This document shows positions 17,591 through 26,957 of a DNA stretch of 64,000 nt, in pieces; position 1 is the stretch's first letter; each line of letters begins with the position of its first letter. Source of the DNA: an uncultured Eubacteriales bacterium (GTDB lineage: Bacteria > Bacillota > Clostridia > Oscillospirales > CAG-272); contig CAJJIY010000001.1 of assembly GCA_905187695.1 (NCBI GenBank), forward strand, positions 74,205 to 138,204. Reading direction: 5' to 3'. Position numbers and translations under genes: made by a program. The notes beneath the pieces are model-generated. The model was given only the letters and a program-made list of their open reading frames with translations. It made no database searches and had not been told where the DNA came from.

Positions 17591-18346
17591 TTACTCAGCG
17601 CCTTTTTCTGTTGCGGCAGCTTCCTCAGCGGCGGGCGCTTCGGTCTCGGCTTCGGCAGTCTGCTCGCCCTGTTTGCCCTCGATCACAGCGTCTGCGATGA
17701 CAGAGGAGATCAGTTTGATGGCGCGGATGGCGTCATCGTTGCCGGGGATGATATAATCTGCATCGTCCGGGTCGCAGTTGGTATCCACAATGGCGATAAC
17801 CGGAATGTGGAGTTTCTTGGCTTCCAGCACGGCATTGCGCTCTTTGTGAGGATCCACAACAAACACGGCGGAAGGCAGAGCGGCCATGTTCTTGATACCG
17901 CCATAGCTCTTTTCCAGATCAAAAATCTCTTTCTGCTTGCCGGCCACTTCCTTCTTGGGAAGCAGATCGAAAGTGCCGTCCTCCTGCATCTTGGTCAGGC
18001 TGTTGAGACGGGCGATGGATTTCTTGATGGTCTTGAAGTTGGTCATCATGCCGCCCGGCCAACGGACATTGACATAGTACATACCGCAACGGGTAGCCTC
18101 TTCTTTGATGGCGTCTGCGGCCTGTTTCTTGGTACCGACGAAAAGGATGGTGCCGTTATTGGCGGAGAGGTCACGCACAAAAGCGTAGGATTCCTCAAAT
18201 TTCTTCACGGTCTTCTGCAGGTCAATGATATAGATCCCGTTGCGTTCCGTGAAGATGTATTCCTTCATTTTCGGGTTCCATCTTCTGGTGTGGTGTCCGA
18301 AATGAACACCGGCTTCAAGTAGTTGTTTAATGGTAATGACTGACAT
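17591..18346 (-). CDS. rpsB: 30S ribosomal protein S2
   Basis: Small-subunit protein of 251 aa. It begins SVITIKQLLEAGVHFGHHTRRWNPKM and has WPGGMMTNFKTI, PKKEVAGKQKE and DPHKERNAVLEA. The last 25 residues form an Ala/Glu-rich acidic tail, common in Clostridia. The frame runs 36 codons further upstream, but the ATG at 18346 has GGAGG at a 7-base distance and the homologous start. It is the first gene of rpsB-tsf, preceded by a leader of about 110 bases. Confidence 0.98.
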   Translation of the reverse strand: MSVITIKQLLEAGVHFGHHTRRWNPKMKEYIFTERNGIYIIDLQKTVKKFEESYAFVRDLSANNGTILFVGTKKQAADAIKEEATRCGMYYVNVRWPGGMMTNFKTIKKSIARLNSLTKMQEDGTFDLLPKKEVAGKQKEIFDLEKSYGGIKNMAALPSAVFVVDPHKERNAVLEAKKLHIPVIAIVDTNCDPDDADYIIPGNDDAIRAIKLISSVIADAVIEGKQGEQTAEAETEAPAAEEAAATEKGAE

Positions 18347-18462
18347 TCTTATGTCCTCCTTCGGTTTTTTCCACCACGGGCGGCGTCCTACCGTTTCTGG
18401 CACCGAAAACGCCTGCTTTTTCCGTGTGTGAATTTTCGCTTGTTTACCACACAAGCCTTGAT

Positions 18463-18491
18463 ATTATATCATAATGTCCGACCTAATGCAA
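18463..18491 (-). promoter_or_regulatory. Promoter of rpsB-tsf
   Basis: TTGCAT (18486-18491), 17 bases, TATAAT (18463-18468), read leftward. The resulting 5' leader includes a 6-bp hairpin GCTTGT/ACAAGC and other pairable segments. That would suit autoregulation by S2, but this is not proven. Confidence 0.75.
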
Positions 18492-18552
18492 CACAAAATT
18501 CCGAGTTTACATTTTTTTTACATTTTCAAGATGCTCTCGTTTTAAAAAGGGG

Positions 18553-20871
18553 TTAAAGCGCCGCAATATGAAGTTCTCCGTCCCGCACGCTGACTGAGGC
18601 GTGCGTGATGCTCTTCTGATAATCGGCAATGATTTTTTCGGCCAGCGCGTCCTCCACATGATCCTGGATATACCGGCGCATATTCCGGGCACCGAATTTG
18701 TGGGAATAAGAACGGGTGGCGATGAGCGAAAGCGCGTCTTTTGTGAAAGAAAGTGTGATTCCCCGCTCCGCCAGCGCCGTTTTCAGTTCATTCATCATAA
18801 TGCCCGCGATACGGGAGAAATCCGCTTCATCCAGTGAACGGAAAGTGATTACCTCGTCCACCCGGTTCAGAAATTCCGGGCGCAGGAAGGTGGAAAGCGC
18901 CTTTTCGGTGCGCGGATTTTCGGTGGCGTCCTTCTCCGCATCCAGAAAACCGACGGTCGCGCCGGCCCGGTCAGAGCCCGCATTGGTGGTCATAACCAGC
19001 ACCGTATTTTCAAAATTCACGGTCTTTCCGTGTGCATCGGTAATCCGGCCGTCATCCAGAATCTGCAAGAGAATGTTGAGCACATCCGGATGCGCTTTTT
19101 CGATTTCGTCAAAAAGAACCACGGAATAAGGCCGGCGACGAATCTTTTCGGTAAGCTGTCCGGCCTCGTCATAGCCGACATATCCGGGGGGAGCTCCGAT
19201 GATTCTGGAGACCGCATGTTTCTCCATAAACTCCGACATATCCAGCCGGATGAGCGTTTCGGGAGAATCAAAAAGATCGGCGGCCAGCTGTTTGACCAAT
19301 TCGGTCTTTCCGACGCCGGTCGGACCGGCAAAAATGAAAGAAACGGGTTTCCTTTTATACGAAACTCCCGCACGGTTGCGTTTGACCGCGCGCGCCACCG
19401 CCTCAACGGCCGCATCCTGTCCCACGATGTGAGTCTTCAGGCGGTCGCAAAGGCCGTCCAGTTTCTTATATTCGTTTTCGCTGATGGTCGCGGCAGGAAT
19501 CCCTGTCCAGACCTCGATAACCTTGGCCAGTTCTTCTTCGCTCATAATGACCTGACCGCAGGCCGGCTCGATTTCGGAAAGTCTGGCCGAGAGTCTGAGG
19601 TCGGCCGCTTTGAGGTTGGCCAGCTCTTCATAAAGGCTCTTGTCTTCCTCCGGCGCATCGGCTTGCTTGGCCTCGATTTGTTCCTGCCTGTCCTTATTCT
19701 TTAATAATTGTTCTCTTATTTCGTAACTTTCGTTCAAAACAGCAGAATTGAGCGAAAGATTGGCCGCCGCTTCATCCAAGAGGTCAATGGCCTTGTCCGG
19801 CAGATAGCGGTCCGTAATATAGCGCTCCGAAAGCACAACAGCACGGGTGAGGATCTCATCCGGAATTTTGACGGAATGGAAATTTTCATAATAGTGTTTG
19901 ATGCCGCGAAGCATTTCTACCGTGTCAGCAAGCGAGGGCTCGTTTACCGTAACAGGCTGAAAACGGCGTTCCAACGCGCTGTCTTTTTCGATATATTTCC
20001 GGTATTCGTTAAGCGTCGTTGCGCCGATGATCTGCACTTCGCCACGCGACAGAGCGGGCTTTAAAATGTTTGCGGCATTAACGCTTCCCTCCGATTCGCC
20101 GGTGCCGACGATGTTGTGCACCTCGTCAATGACCAGAATCACATTTCCGGCATCGGTTACTTCCTTGAGAAGCCCCAGCACGCGGGATTCAAACTGGCCA
20201 CGGAACTGCGTGCCGGCCACCAGCGCCGTCAGATCCACCAGAAAGACTTCTTTTCCCTTCAACTTGTACGGTACATTGTTTTCGGCAATGCGCTGGGCCA
20301 GCGCCTCTGCGATCGCGGTCTTGCCGACGCCGGGCTCACCGATAAGACAGGGATTGTTTTTTTGCCGGCGGCAAAGAATCTGGATCACGCGGGAAAGTTC
20401 GCGTTCCCGCCCGACGATCCGGTCCAACTTTCCTTCTGCGGCGCGCCGAGTCAGATCCCGGCAGTAGGTGTCAAGATATTTTCTCTTTTTCTCAGGAGTC
20501 GTTTTGTCAGGATTTTTTGCGGACGAAGAGTCCTTTTTCTGCCCGGCATTTTGTTCCGGTTTCCCCAAAAGACCGCTCTCCCGAAAAATTCTCGGAAAGT
20601 CAATGGCCGGTGCGCCGCCGTCCTCTCCGTCCTCTCCGTTGCTGGGCAGATCGGCGTTGGAGAGCAATCCGCTCAGTTCTTCCTCCACATTTTCCAGTTG
20701 TTCGGGCGTGATGCCGAGTTTCCCCATGACATTGCCCATCATCTGATCGGTCGGAAGGCCGAGTTCACCCGCGCACTTGATGCAAAATCCTTCGGTTTTC
20801 CGTTCGCCGTTTTCTACCTTGGTCACAAAAACAGTTGCCACCCGCTTGTGGCATCTGGAACACATCACCAT
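18553..20871 (-). CDS. clpE: ATP-dependent Clp protease ATP-binding subunit, ClpE-like
   Basis: AAA+ unfoldase of the HSP100 family that feeds substrates to ClpP. The 772-aa protein lacks the double Clp-N repeat of ClpC. It opens instead with a zinc finger C4-x2-C7-x22-C30-x2-C33, the exact spacing of ClpE. After an acidic linker comes AAA domain 1 with GEPGVGKTAI at about 177, a short coiled-coil (UVR-like) insert, and AAA domain 2 with GPTGVGKTE at about 514, ending in the D2-small domain. It is the last gene of the ruvC-to-clpE operon, 3 bases after pgsA. No CtsR-type site is evident nearby, so stress control through a dedicated promoter is not apparent. Confidence 0.92.
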   Translation of the reverse strand: MVMCSRCHKRVATVFVTKVENGERKTEGFCIKCAGELGLPTDQMMGNVMGKLGITPEQLENVEEELSGLLSNADLPSNGEDGEDGGAPAIDFPRIFRESGLLGKPEQNAGQKKDSSSAKNPDKTTPEKKRKYLDTYCRDLTRRAAEGKLDRIVGRERELSRVIQILCRRQKNNPCLIGEPGVGKTAIAEALAQRIAENNVPYKLKGKEVFLVDLTALVAGTQFRGQFESRVLGLLKEVTDAGNVILVIDEVHNIVGTGESEGSVNAANILKPALSRGEVQIIGATTLNEYRKYIEKDSALERRFQPVTVNEPSLADTVEMLRGIKHYYENFHSVKIPDEILTRAVVLSERYITDRYLPDKAIDLLDEAAANLSLNSAVLNESYEIREQLLKNKDRQEQIEAKQADAPEEDKSLYEELANLKAADLRLSARLSEIEPACGQVIMSEEELAKVIEVWTGIPAATISENEYKKLDGLCDRLKTHIVGQDAAVEAVARAVKRNRAGVSYKRKPVSFIFAGPTGVGKTELVKQLAADLFDSPETLIRLDMSEFMEKHAVSRIIGAPPGYVGYDEAGQLTEKIRRRPYSVVLFDEIEKAHPDVLNILLQILDDGRITDAHGKTVNFENTVLVMTTNAGSDRAGATVGFLDAEKDATENPRTEKALSTFLRPEFLNRVDEVITFRSLDEADFSRIAGIMMNELKTALAERGITLSFTKDALSLIATRSYSHKFGARNMRRYIQDHVEDALAEKIIADYQKSITHASVSVRDGELHIAAL

Positions 20872-20874
20872 TAT

Positions 20875-21447
20875 TTACGGTTCTCCTTTCTCCATCGTGT
20901 TTTTCTTCAACTGGTTTGATATTCTGGAATAGCAGATCATATAGCTGACAAACACCGCCAGCATCAACAAAAGCGACAGACACCACAAAGCCAGGGTCAA
21001 TGCCGGATACGGCATCTCGGTAAGACCGCGCCAGCGGAAGAAAAGCGTGAGAGCGACTGCCGCATAAAAGACGGTGATCGCGGCTTTTCCGTACCAATGG
21101 CTGACGGCAATGAATTTTTGCGTGCGGAACATAAAAATGCAGAAAATCCACTGAATCACTTCTTTCAGAATAAACGGAAGAACAAGCAGAAACGGCAGAT
21201 AGCCGGCAATGGCAAAGCAGATCAGCGCCGCGAATTGCATCAGTTTATCTGCCAGCGGGTCAATAATTTTCCCCAAATTGCTGACCCACCCGTTCCGCCT
21301 GGCCAGATAACCGTCCAGCACATCGGTGACGCCGGCCAGTAAAAAAGCCGCAAGCGCCCAAAGCGGCTTTTTATAAAAAAACAAAATCACAAAAGCGGCC
21401 ACCAGTAAAAATCGAAAACCGGTTAGAATATTCGGAATGTTTTTCAA
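20875..21447 (-). CDS. pgsA: CDP-alcohol phosphatidyltransferase (probable phosphatidylglycerophosphate synthase)
   Basis: Membrane enzyme of 190 aa that joins CDP-diacylglycerol to an alcohol phosphate. The family signature D-G-x2-A-R-x8-G-x3-D-x3-D is complete (DGYLAR, then NLGKIIDPLADK). There are about five hydrophobic segments. The N-terminus (IPNILTGFRFLLVAAF) fits glycerol-3-phosphate transfer to make PGP. A cardiolipin synthase of the same fold remains possible. It lies between a DUF5711 gene and clpE, with a 3-base gap to clpE. Confidence 0.85.
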   Translation of the reverse strand: MKNIPNILTGFRFLLVAAFVILFFYKKPLWALAAFLLAGVTDVLDGYLARRNGWVSNLGKIIDPLADKLMQFAALICFAIAGYLPFLLVLPFILKEVIQWIFCIFMFRTQKFIAVSHWYGKAAITVFYAAVALTLFFRWRGLTEMPYPALTLALWCLSLLLMLAVFVSYMICYSRISNQLKKNTMEKGEP

Positions 21448-21462
21448 ATCGGCGTTCTCCTT

Positions 21463-22671
21463 TCAGTCATCTGTCAGAATGCGAAGTGCCTGTGCAGGAT
21501 AAAAAACGCGGACGCCGCCGGTGGCGGGTGCCAACCCTTGCGCTTCACTGCCGCAATCAAAGACCAACCGCACCGCGCCGTCTTTTTTCCGAATCGCCGT
21601 AATCTGCTCGTTTCCAAGCACAAAAAGCGTATCTTCCGAAAGGCGAAGCGCACGGACCGTACCGCTGAATTCGTGTTTCAGTTTGACCTTTCCGCGTTTA
21701 TTCAGGAAAAGGATTTCTCCCTCCCCGCTGAAACGGTCTTTTTCAAGCGCGACCAACAGACCGTCCGGAGAAATCCAGCAGGCCATCGGCCGACCCTGAA
21801 GCGATTCGTTATGCCGGATCTTTCCGTTCAGCGTAATGCTGTAAGCATCGCTTTCGGTCAGTACGGCAAGCGTGGTGTTTCCGGTAAACCCTGCCGCAAG
21901 CGGATAGCCGTAAAGCAGGAGAGAAGTTTCTTTTTCCTTTCCGCCCACCCGGAAAATATCCAAAACGGTTCCTGCCGAGCCGACCCCAAGGAGCGCCACA
22001 TATTTCCCGTTCGGCGAAAGAACGGCGCTGACGGTCACACTGGCGCGGCCAAAGGACATGACCGGCATGAAATTGCTGTCATACACCAGTACACGGGACA
22101 GTGTTTCCTTTGACGCCGTGATAAGCGAAAAATAACCGGCATCCGACATAAAGCCGGACAAAATAGGATATTCACATTGTCCGCGATAAAGTTCCGTATA
22201 TGCGTCACAGATCAAAAAATCCGTTCCGCCGTAATCGTAAAACAAAATATAACTGTCGGAAACCGAAAGGCGCGGCGTTTTCATCTGAAAATCCACGCGC
22301 AGAAGCAGACTGCCGTTGGCAGCATAGATTTCCGCACCGGAAACGCCGGCCGAAACCACACCGCCGCGATAGGCATCCTGCACGGTCTCCCCGGAAAGGT
22401 AGGTATAGTAAATGTTTCGGTCGTTTTCATCGGCCAGCGCCGTCATCGCGCCAAGATCCCGGTTGAAACCGAAAAATCCCTCATAGGTAAAGGCGTCATA
22501 GCGTACCGAAAGAAACGCGATGGCAAAAAGCAGGGTGAGCGCCAGAAAAATTCGGGAAGCAAGGCGAAACCGCCCCGCAGTTGCCTGCCAATAATCCGTC
22601 GCAGAAACACTTTCTTCCGTTCCGGCCGGTGGCAGGACGGCCTGTTCTTTTTTAGGTTCGTTTTCATTCAT
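21463..22671 (-). CDS. DUF5711 family membrane-anchored protein
   Basis: Protein of 402 aa with a polar N-terminal tail, one transmembrane helix at about residues 40-60 (IFLALTLLFAIAFLSV), and a large external domain of repeated beta-strand blocks that resembles a beta-propeller (for example SPNGKYVALLGVG and SPDGLLVALEKD). This fits DUF5711, whose function is unknown. I chose the ATG at 22671, with GGAGG 8 bases upstream; it overlaps the truA stop by 8 bases. Within an operon of tRNA modification, lipid and transporter genes it gives no direct functional clue. Confidence 0.8.
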   Translation of the reverse strand: MNENEPKKEQAVLPPAGTEESVSATDYWQATAGRFRLASRIFLALTLLFAIAFLSVRYDAFTYEGFFGFNRDLGAMTALADENDRNIYYTYLSGETVQDAYRGGVVSAGVSGAEIYAANGSLLLRVDFQMKTPRLSVSDSYILFYDYGGTDFLICDAYTELYRGQCEYPILSGFMSDAGYFSLITASKETLSRVLVYDSNFMPVMSFGRASVTVSAVLSPNGKYVALLGVGSAGTVLDIFRVGGKEKETSLLLYGYPLAAGFTGNTTLAVLTESDAYSITLNGKIRHNESLQGRPMACWISPDGLLVALEKDRFSGEGEILFLNKRGKVKLKHEFSGTVRALRLSEDTLFVLGNEQITAIRKKDGAVRLVFDCGSEAQGLAPATGGVRVFYPAQALRILTDD

Positions 22672-23464
22672 GACCAAGACCTCCGCTTTTTTTGTCAGAA
22701 CTGTAAAAAACACGGTCCAGATAAAGTCCCATGGCCGGTGCGGTCATTCCCATGCGGGTCCTGTCGCCTGCCGCCAGAGCCGCTTGGATCTCTTCCGGCG
22801 AAATACTGCCCCGAGCGGCTCCGAGCAATGTCCCGGCCATGATCCGTACCATGTGATATAAAAAGCCGTCCGCCCGCACCCGGAAAGAAACAAGATGACC
22901 CTTTCGCTGCACCCGGACGCCGAAAACTTCCCGTATGCTGTCTTCTTCCTTTGTGTCGGCGCCCTTATCCCGCAACGCCGAAAAATCCCGTTTCCCGACA
23001 AAGCATCCGGCCGCGGCCCGCATGGCTGCAAGCGCCGTTTCATTAAGCGGCGGGTGCACCGGAAAAGCTCGTCCCTCCCAAAAAGGATCCCGCTCGGCGC
23101 CATCATAAAACAGATATTCATATTCTTTGGCCACGACATCATACCGGGGATGAAAATCCTCCGGCACTTCCTTGGCGGACAGCACCGAAATATCGGCCGG
23201 AAGGTGTGCGTTCATTGCGCGCGGAATACGGGAGACCGGAATCGCCGTGGGCAAGGCGTTGCTTCCTTTTTGGGTTACGGCCGCCACAAATCCTCTTGCG
23301 TGCACACCGCTGTCGGTGCGGCTACACCCAACGATGTCACAGTCAAAGCCGAAGACCGAGAGGGCCGCCCGGTTGAGCATCTCCTGCACCGACACACCGT
23401 TTTTCTGCACCTGATAGCCGTGATAGGCCGTGCCGAGGTAGGCAACCGTCAGCAGCGCCTTCAT
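22664..23464 (-). CDS. truA: tRNA pseudouridine(38-40) synthase
   Basis: Modifies uridines 38-40 in the anticodon stem of many tRNAs. The 266-aa protein has LTVAYLGTAYHGYQVQ, the catalytic SRTDSGVHARG with the conserved Asp, and the C-terminal FLYHMVRIMAGTLL. The frame extends 50 codons upstream, but the ATG at 23464 overlaps the ecfT stop by 4 bases (ATGA) and matches homologues. The ecfA1-ecfA2-ecfT-truA order is widespread in Firmicutes. Confidence 0.96.
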   Translation of the reverse strand: MKALLTVAYLGTAYHGYQVQKNGVSVQEMLNRAALSVFGFDCDIVGCSRTDSGVHARGFVAAVTQKGSNALPTAIPVSRIPRAMNAHLPADISVLSAKEVPEDFHPRYDVVAKEYEYLFYDGAERDPFWEGRAFPVHPPLNETALAAMRAAAGCFVGKRDFSALRDKGADTKEEDSIREVFGVRVQRKGHLVSFRVRADGFLYHMVRIMAGTLLGAARGSISPEEIQAALAAGDRTRMGMTAPAMGLYLDRVFYSSDKKSGGLGHE

Positions 23465-24285
23465 GACACAACCGTATATCCGTAACCGAGCCGGTTCAGC
23501 AAAACAAGGCCGGTTCCGAAAAGCACAAAGCAAAAAAGCCAAACAAAGTCCCGCGCGTGCAGATGCGAAATCGTCATGCGGGTTCTCCCCTGCCCGCCCC
23601 GGTAACAGCGACATTCCATAGCCAGTGCCAGTTCTTCCGCGCGGCGGAAAGCCGAAACCAGCAACGGAATGAGAATCGGCACCAGTGCCTTAGCGCGCCT
23701 GATAAGTCCGCCGTTTGAAAAATCCACGCCGCGCGCCTTTTGCGCATTCATGATTTTATAGGTTTCTTCCGAGAGCGTCGGAATAAACCGTAGCGCGATG
23801 CTGGTCATCATGGCAAATTCATGTACCGGAACATGCAGTACGCGAAGCGGAGAAAAAAGCCGTTCCAGAGCGTCTGTCAGCGCAATGGGCGTGGTGGTAT
23901 AGGTCAAAAACAGGCTGGTTGCCAACACCAGCGTGATGATCCGCACCAGCATGAAAACGGCGCTGTAAATGCCTTCCAATGTGATCTTGAGCCGCCAGAA
24001 GCTCAAGAGCACGGTTTCACCTCTGGCAAAAAAAAGATTTAAAACCGCCGTGAAAAGCATGATAAAAATGAGCGGTCGGAGTGCGCGGATAATCATCCGG
24101 AAAGGGATTCGGCTCAGCAAAGTCAGGAAAAGCGCCGAAAGGAGCAAGGCGCCGAAAGCCAGCACATTCTTGCAAAGAAAGGTACACACAATGTAGAGCA
24201 CCGACAGAATTACTTTCATGCGGGCATCCATTTTGTGCAGAGGTGAATCGGCAGGATAATACTGCCCGAACGCGATATTTTTCAT
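23461..24285 (-). CDS. ecfT: Energy-coupling factor transporter transmembrane protein EcfT
   Basis: Scaffold subunit (274 aa) that joins two EcfA ATPases to interchangeable vitamin- or metal-binding S components. It begins FGQYYPADSPLHKMDARMK, has four to five membrane segments, and carries the coupling-helix motifs ARG (in QKARGVDF) and the C-terminal ECRCYRG. It follows ecfA2 by 17 bases and overlaps truA. No S component is encoded next to it, so it is probably a shared group II module. Confidence 0.95.
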   Translation of the reverse strand: MKNIAFGQYYPADSPLHKMDARMKVILSVLYIVCTFLCKNVLAFGALLLSALFLTLLSRIPFRMIIRALRPLIFIMLFTAVLNLFFARGETVLLSFWRLKITLEGIYSAVFMLVRIITLVLATSLFLTYTTTPIALTDALERLFSPLRVLHVPVHEFAMMTSIALRFIPTLSEETYKIMNAQKARGVDFSNGGLIRRAKALVPILIPLLVSAFRRAEELALAMECRCYRGGQGRTRMTISHLHARDFVWLFCFVLFGTGLVLLNRLGYGYTVVS

Positions 24286-24302
24286 AAATCAGCAGAAATC
24301 CT

Positions 24303-25175
24303 TTACCGAAATAGAGGCAGAATCGCCGCAAGGGCGGCATCCACCGTGTAGATATTTTCCGGAATACCGGAAACGCCCAGTTTGCGCAGGAAAAGGGCCA
24401 GATGCGTGATCTGCGGGACATCCAATCCCACCGAGGCGAGCTGTTCCGCGTGAGAGAAGACTTCATCGCGCGTGCCGGAAAGAAAGACTCCGGCGTGCGC
24501 CATCACCACGATCTCATCGCAAAAAGCGGCCATATCTTCCATGCTGTGGCTGACGATCAGCACCGTTGCGCCGGTGGTCCTGGCATAATTCCGGATGGCG
24601 CCGAGAATGCTGTCCCGCCCACGCGGGTCAAGCCCCGCCGCCGGTTCGTCCAGCACCAGTACTTCCGGGCGCATGGCCATGACGCCGGCAATAGCCGCCC
24701 GGCGTTTCTGCCCGCCGGAAAGATCAAAAGGAGAAGCCGACAATTCAGCCTCTGTCAGCGAAACCAATTCCGCCGCGTCTCTGACGCGGGCGGCGATCTC
24801 CGCTTCCGGGAGACCCATATTTTTCGGACCGAACGCGATATCCGCCCGGACGGTTTCTTCAAAGAGCTGATATTCCGGATATTGCATGACCACACCCACA
24901 CGGAAACGGATCTCGCGCATCCGTTTCGGATTTTGCCAGATGTCCTCCCCGTTCAGCAACACACGGCCGGAAAGCGGCCGCTCGAGGCCGTTGAGAAGCT
25001 GTACGATGGTGGATTTACCCGAACCGGTATGCCCGATCAACCCGGTAATAGAGCCCTTTTTCACAGAAAAGGAAACATCTTTCAGCGCCTGCACCTCAAA
25101 AGGAGTGCCTTTCCCGTAAATATAAGATACATTTTCAAGCGCGATGGCAGGCATCGCTGTCAATGACTCAGGCAT
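24303..25175 (-). CDS. ecfA2: Energy-coupling factor transporter ATPase EcfA2
   Basis: ABC ATPase (290 aa) of the ECF module. Walker A is GHTGSGKST, the Q-loop GVVMQYPEYQLF, the signature LSGGQKRRAAIAG, Walker B VLVLDEPAAGLD, and the H-loop SHSME. The His in place of Asn in Walker A and the YPEYQLF loop are typical of EcfA2 rather than EcfA1. The start at 25175 has AAGGAG 8 bases upstream and overlaps ecfA1 by 8 bases. Confidence 0.94.
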   Translation of the reverse strand: MPESLTAMPAIALENVSYIYGKGTPFEVQALKDVSFSVKKGSITGLIGHTGSGKSTIVQLLNGLERPLSGRVLLNGEDIWQNPKRMREIRFRVGVVMQYPEYQLFEETVRADIAFGPKNMGLPEAEIAARVRDAAELVSLTEAELSASPFDLSGGQKRRAAIAGVMAMRPEVLVLDEPAAGLDPRGRDSILGAIRNYARTTGATVLIVSHSMEDMAAFCDEIVVMAHAGVFLSGTRDEVFSHAEQLASVGLDVPQITHLALFLRKLGVSGIPENIYTVDAALAAILPLFR

Positions 25176-26055
25176 TTTCTTTCTCCTTCAGAGCGCGATA
25201 GATCAATTCGGCGCAATCGCGGGCCGTAACGGGTTCGCCCGGCAATGAAACGCCCGCCTTTCGCAATGCGTGTAGCAGCGAGGTGCACTGCGGTACATCC
25301 AGACCGCACCCGGAAAGCTCCTCGGCACGCGCGAAAATCTCCGCGGGACAACCGTCCATCCGGATCTTTCCGTCATCCAGTACGATCACCCGGCCGGCAC
25401 GGGCGGCCTCGTTCATATAATGCGTGATGGAGATGATGGTAATGCCCCGTTCACGGTTGAGTTTTTCAAGAGTCTCAATCACCTCCCGGCGCCCTGCCGG
25501 ATCCAGCATGGAAGTGGCCTCATCCAGGATCATACAACTGGGTTGCATGGCCAAAATCCCCGCAATGGCCACACGCTGTTTCTGCCCGCCGGAAAGCCGG
25601 TGCGGCTCATGTTTTTTGTACCCGGTCATCCCGACCACTGCCAGCGCGTCGTCCACACGGCGGCGGATCTCCTCGCTCGGAACGCCGAGATTTTCCGGCC
25701 CGAAGGCCACATCCTCCTCCACGACCGTTGCCACCAGCTGATTGTCCGGATTCTGAAAAACCATGCCGACTTCCCGCCGGAGCGCGTAAAGATCATCTTC
25801 GGTCATATCCGGCGAGGTCAGTTCTTTTCCGGCCACAACAAGTTTGCCGAGATCCGGCGTGAGAATCATATTGAACAGTTTGGCCAGCGTGGATTTCCCG
25901 GAACCGTTATGCCCCAGAACAGCCACATATTCTCCCTTTTGAATATCCAGAGTCACACCGCGAAGGACTTCTTTTCCCTGAATACTGCCGTCCGGGGCGG
26001 TATCCCGATAGGAAAAAAACAGATTTTCCGCGTGTATATAGGCGTTTTCGCTCAT
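25168..26055 (-). CDS. ecfA1: Energy-coupling factor transporter ATPase EcfA1
   Basis: ABC ATPase (295 aa) of the ECF module. It has Walker A GHNGSGKST, Q-loop MVFQNPDNQLVATVVEEDVAFGPEN, signature LSGGQKQRVAIAG, Walker B CMILDEATSMLD and H-loop ITHYMNEA. NPDNQ distinguishes EcfA1. It lies 26 bases after the methyltransferase gene and overlaps ecfA2, matching the conserved A1-A2-T order. Confidence 0.94.
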   Translation of the reverse strand: MSENAYIHAENLFFSYRDTAPDGSIQGKEVLRGVTLDIQKGEYVAVLGHNGSGKSTLAKLFNMILTPDLGKLVVAGKELTSPDMTEDDLYALRREVGMVFQNPDNQLVATVVEEDVAFGPENLGVPSEEIRRRVDDALAVVGMTGYKKHEPHRLSGGQKQRVAIAGILAMQPSCMILDEATSMLDPAGRREVIETLEKLNRERGITIISITHYMNEAARAGRVIVLDDGKIRMDGCPAEIFARAEELSGCGLDVPQCTSLLHALRKAGVSLPGEPVTARDCAELIYRALKEKENA

Positions 26056-26081
26056 TTTGCTCTCTTTCTGTTCTCAAACGA

Positions 26082-26942
26082 TCAAAGTTCCCAGCGGGCG
26101 CTGGCGCCGCAGGGCAGATAGGCCCCGGTTTCGCTCACGCGAAGCCCAAGTTCCTCTGCGCGGCACTTTCCGCCAAAGCGGGCGGCCACCCTCAGGTTCA
26201 GAAGATAATTCATGGCCAACGGCGAAATGCCGGTGGTATAAGAGTTGATCAGGAAAAACAGCGGCTCGTCCGAAAGAAGCGAGGCGCAAAGCCCCACCAA
26301 TTCATCCACGCAGTCCTCCAGTTTAAACACCTCGCCCGAAGGCCCGCGGCCATAGGAAGGCGGATCCATAATGACCGCCTCATAGCGATGTCCGCGTTTG
26401 ATTTCGCGCTCCACAAATTTTTTGCAGTCATCCACAATGTATCGGATCGGCGCATCGGCAAGACCGGAAAGCCGCGCGTTTTCCTTGGCCTGCGCTACCA
26501 TGTTCCGCGCCGCATCCACATGAACCACACTGGCTCCGGCCTCGGCCGCCGCCAGCGTGGCGCCGCCGGTATAAGCAAAAAGATTCAGCACCCGGACAGG
26601 CCGTCCGGCAGTTTTGATTTTCTCCGAAAACCAATCCCAGTTGGCCGCCTGTTCCGGGAAAAGACCCGTATGTTTGAAACCCATGGGACGAATCAGAAAA
26701 GTGAGGCCGCGATAGCCGATCTGCCAGTGTTCCGGCAAACGATTCCCGCGCCATCCGCCGCCGCCCGCACTGGAGCGGTGATAGGTGGCGTCCACCTTTT
26801 TCCAGAGCGGATGTTTTTTCGTTTCCTTCCAGATCACCTGCGGATCCGGACGAACCAGAATATATTTTCCCCAGCGTTCCAGGCGCTCGCCGTCTGAGGT
26901 ATCCAGCAATTCATAATCCTGCCAATTTTCCGATGTGAACAT
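26082..26942 (-). CDS. Class I SAM-dependent methyltransferase (RlmI/RlmK-like)
   Basis: Probable RNA methyltransferase of 286 aa. The SAM-binding start is VLNLFAYTGGATLAAAEAGA at about residue 120, an acidic motif VHVDAARNMV follows, and the catalytic motif is MDPPSYGRG near 198. This is the pattern of the COG1092-type 23S rRNA cytosine-5 methyltransferases, but the N-terminal PUA domain is absent, so the target is uncertain. It lies 15 bases after ruvC in the same operon. Confidence 0.85.
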   Translation of the reverse strand: MFTSENWQDYELLDTSDGERLERWGKYILVRPDPQVIWKETKKHPLWKKVDATYHRSSAGGGGWRGNRLPEHWQIGYRGLTFLIRPMGFKHTGLFPEQAANWDWFSEKIKTAGRPVRVLNLFAYTGGATLAAAEAGASVVHVDAARNMVAQAKENARLSGLADAPIRYIVDDCKKFVEREIKRGHRYEAVIMDPPSYGRGPSGEVFKLEDCVDELVGLCASLLSDEPLFFLINSYTTGISPLAMNYLLNLRVAARFGGKCRAEELGLRVSETGAYLPCGASARWEL

Positions 26943-26957
26943 GATTCCTCCGAGTTT

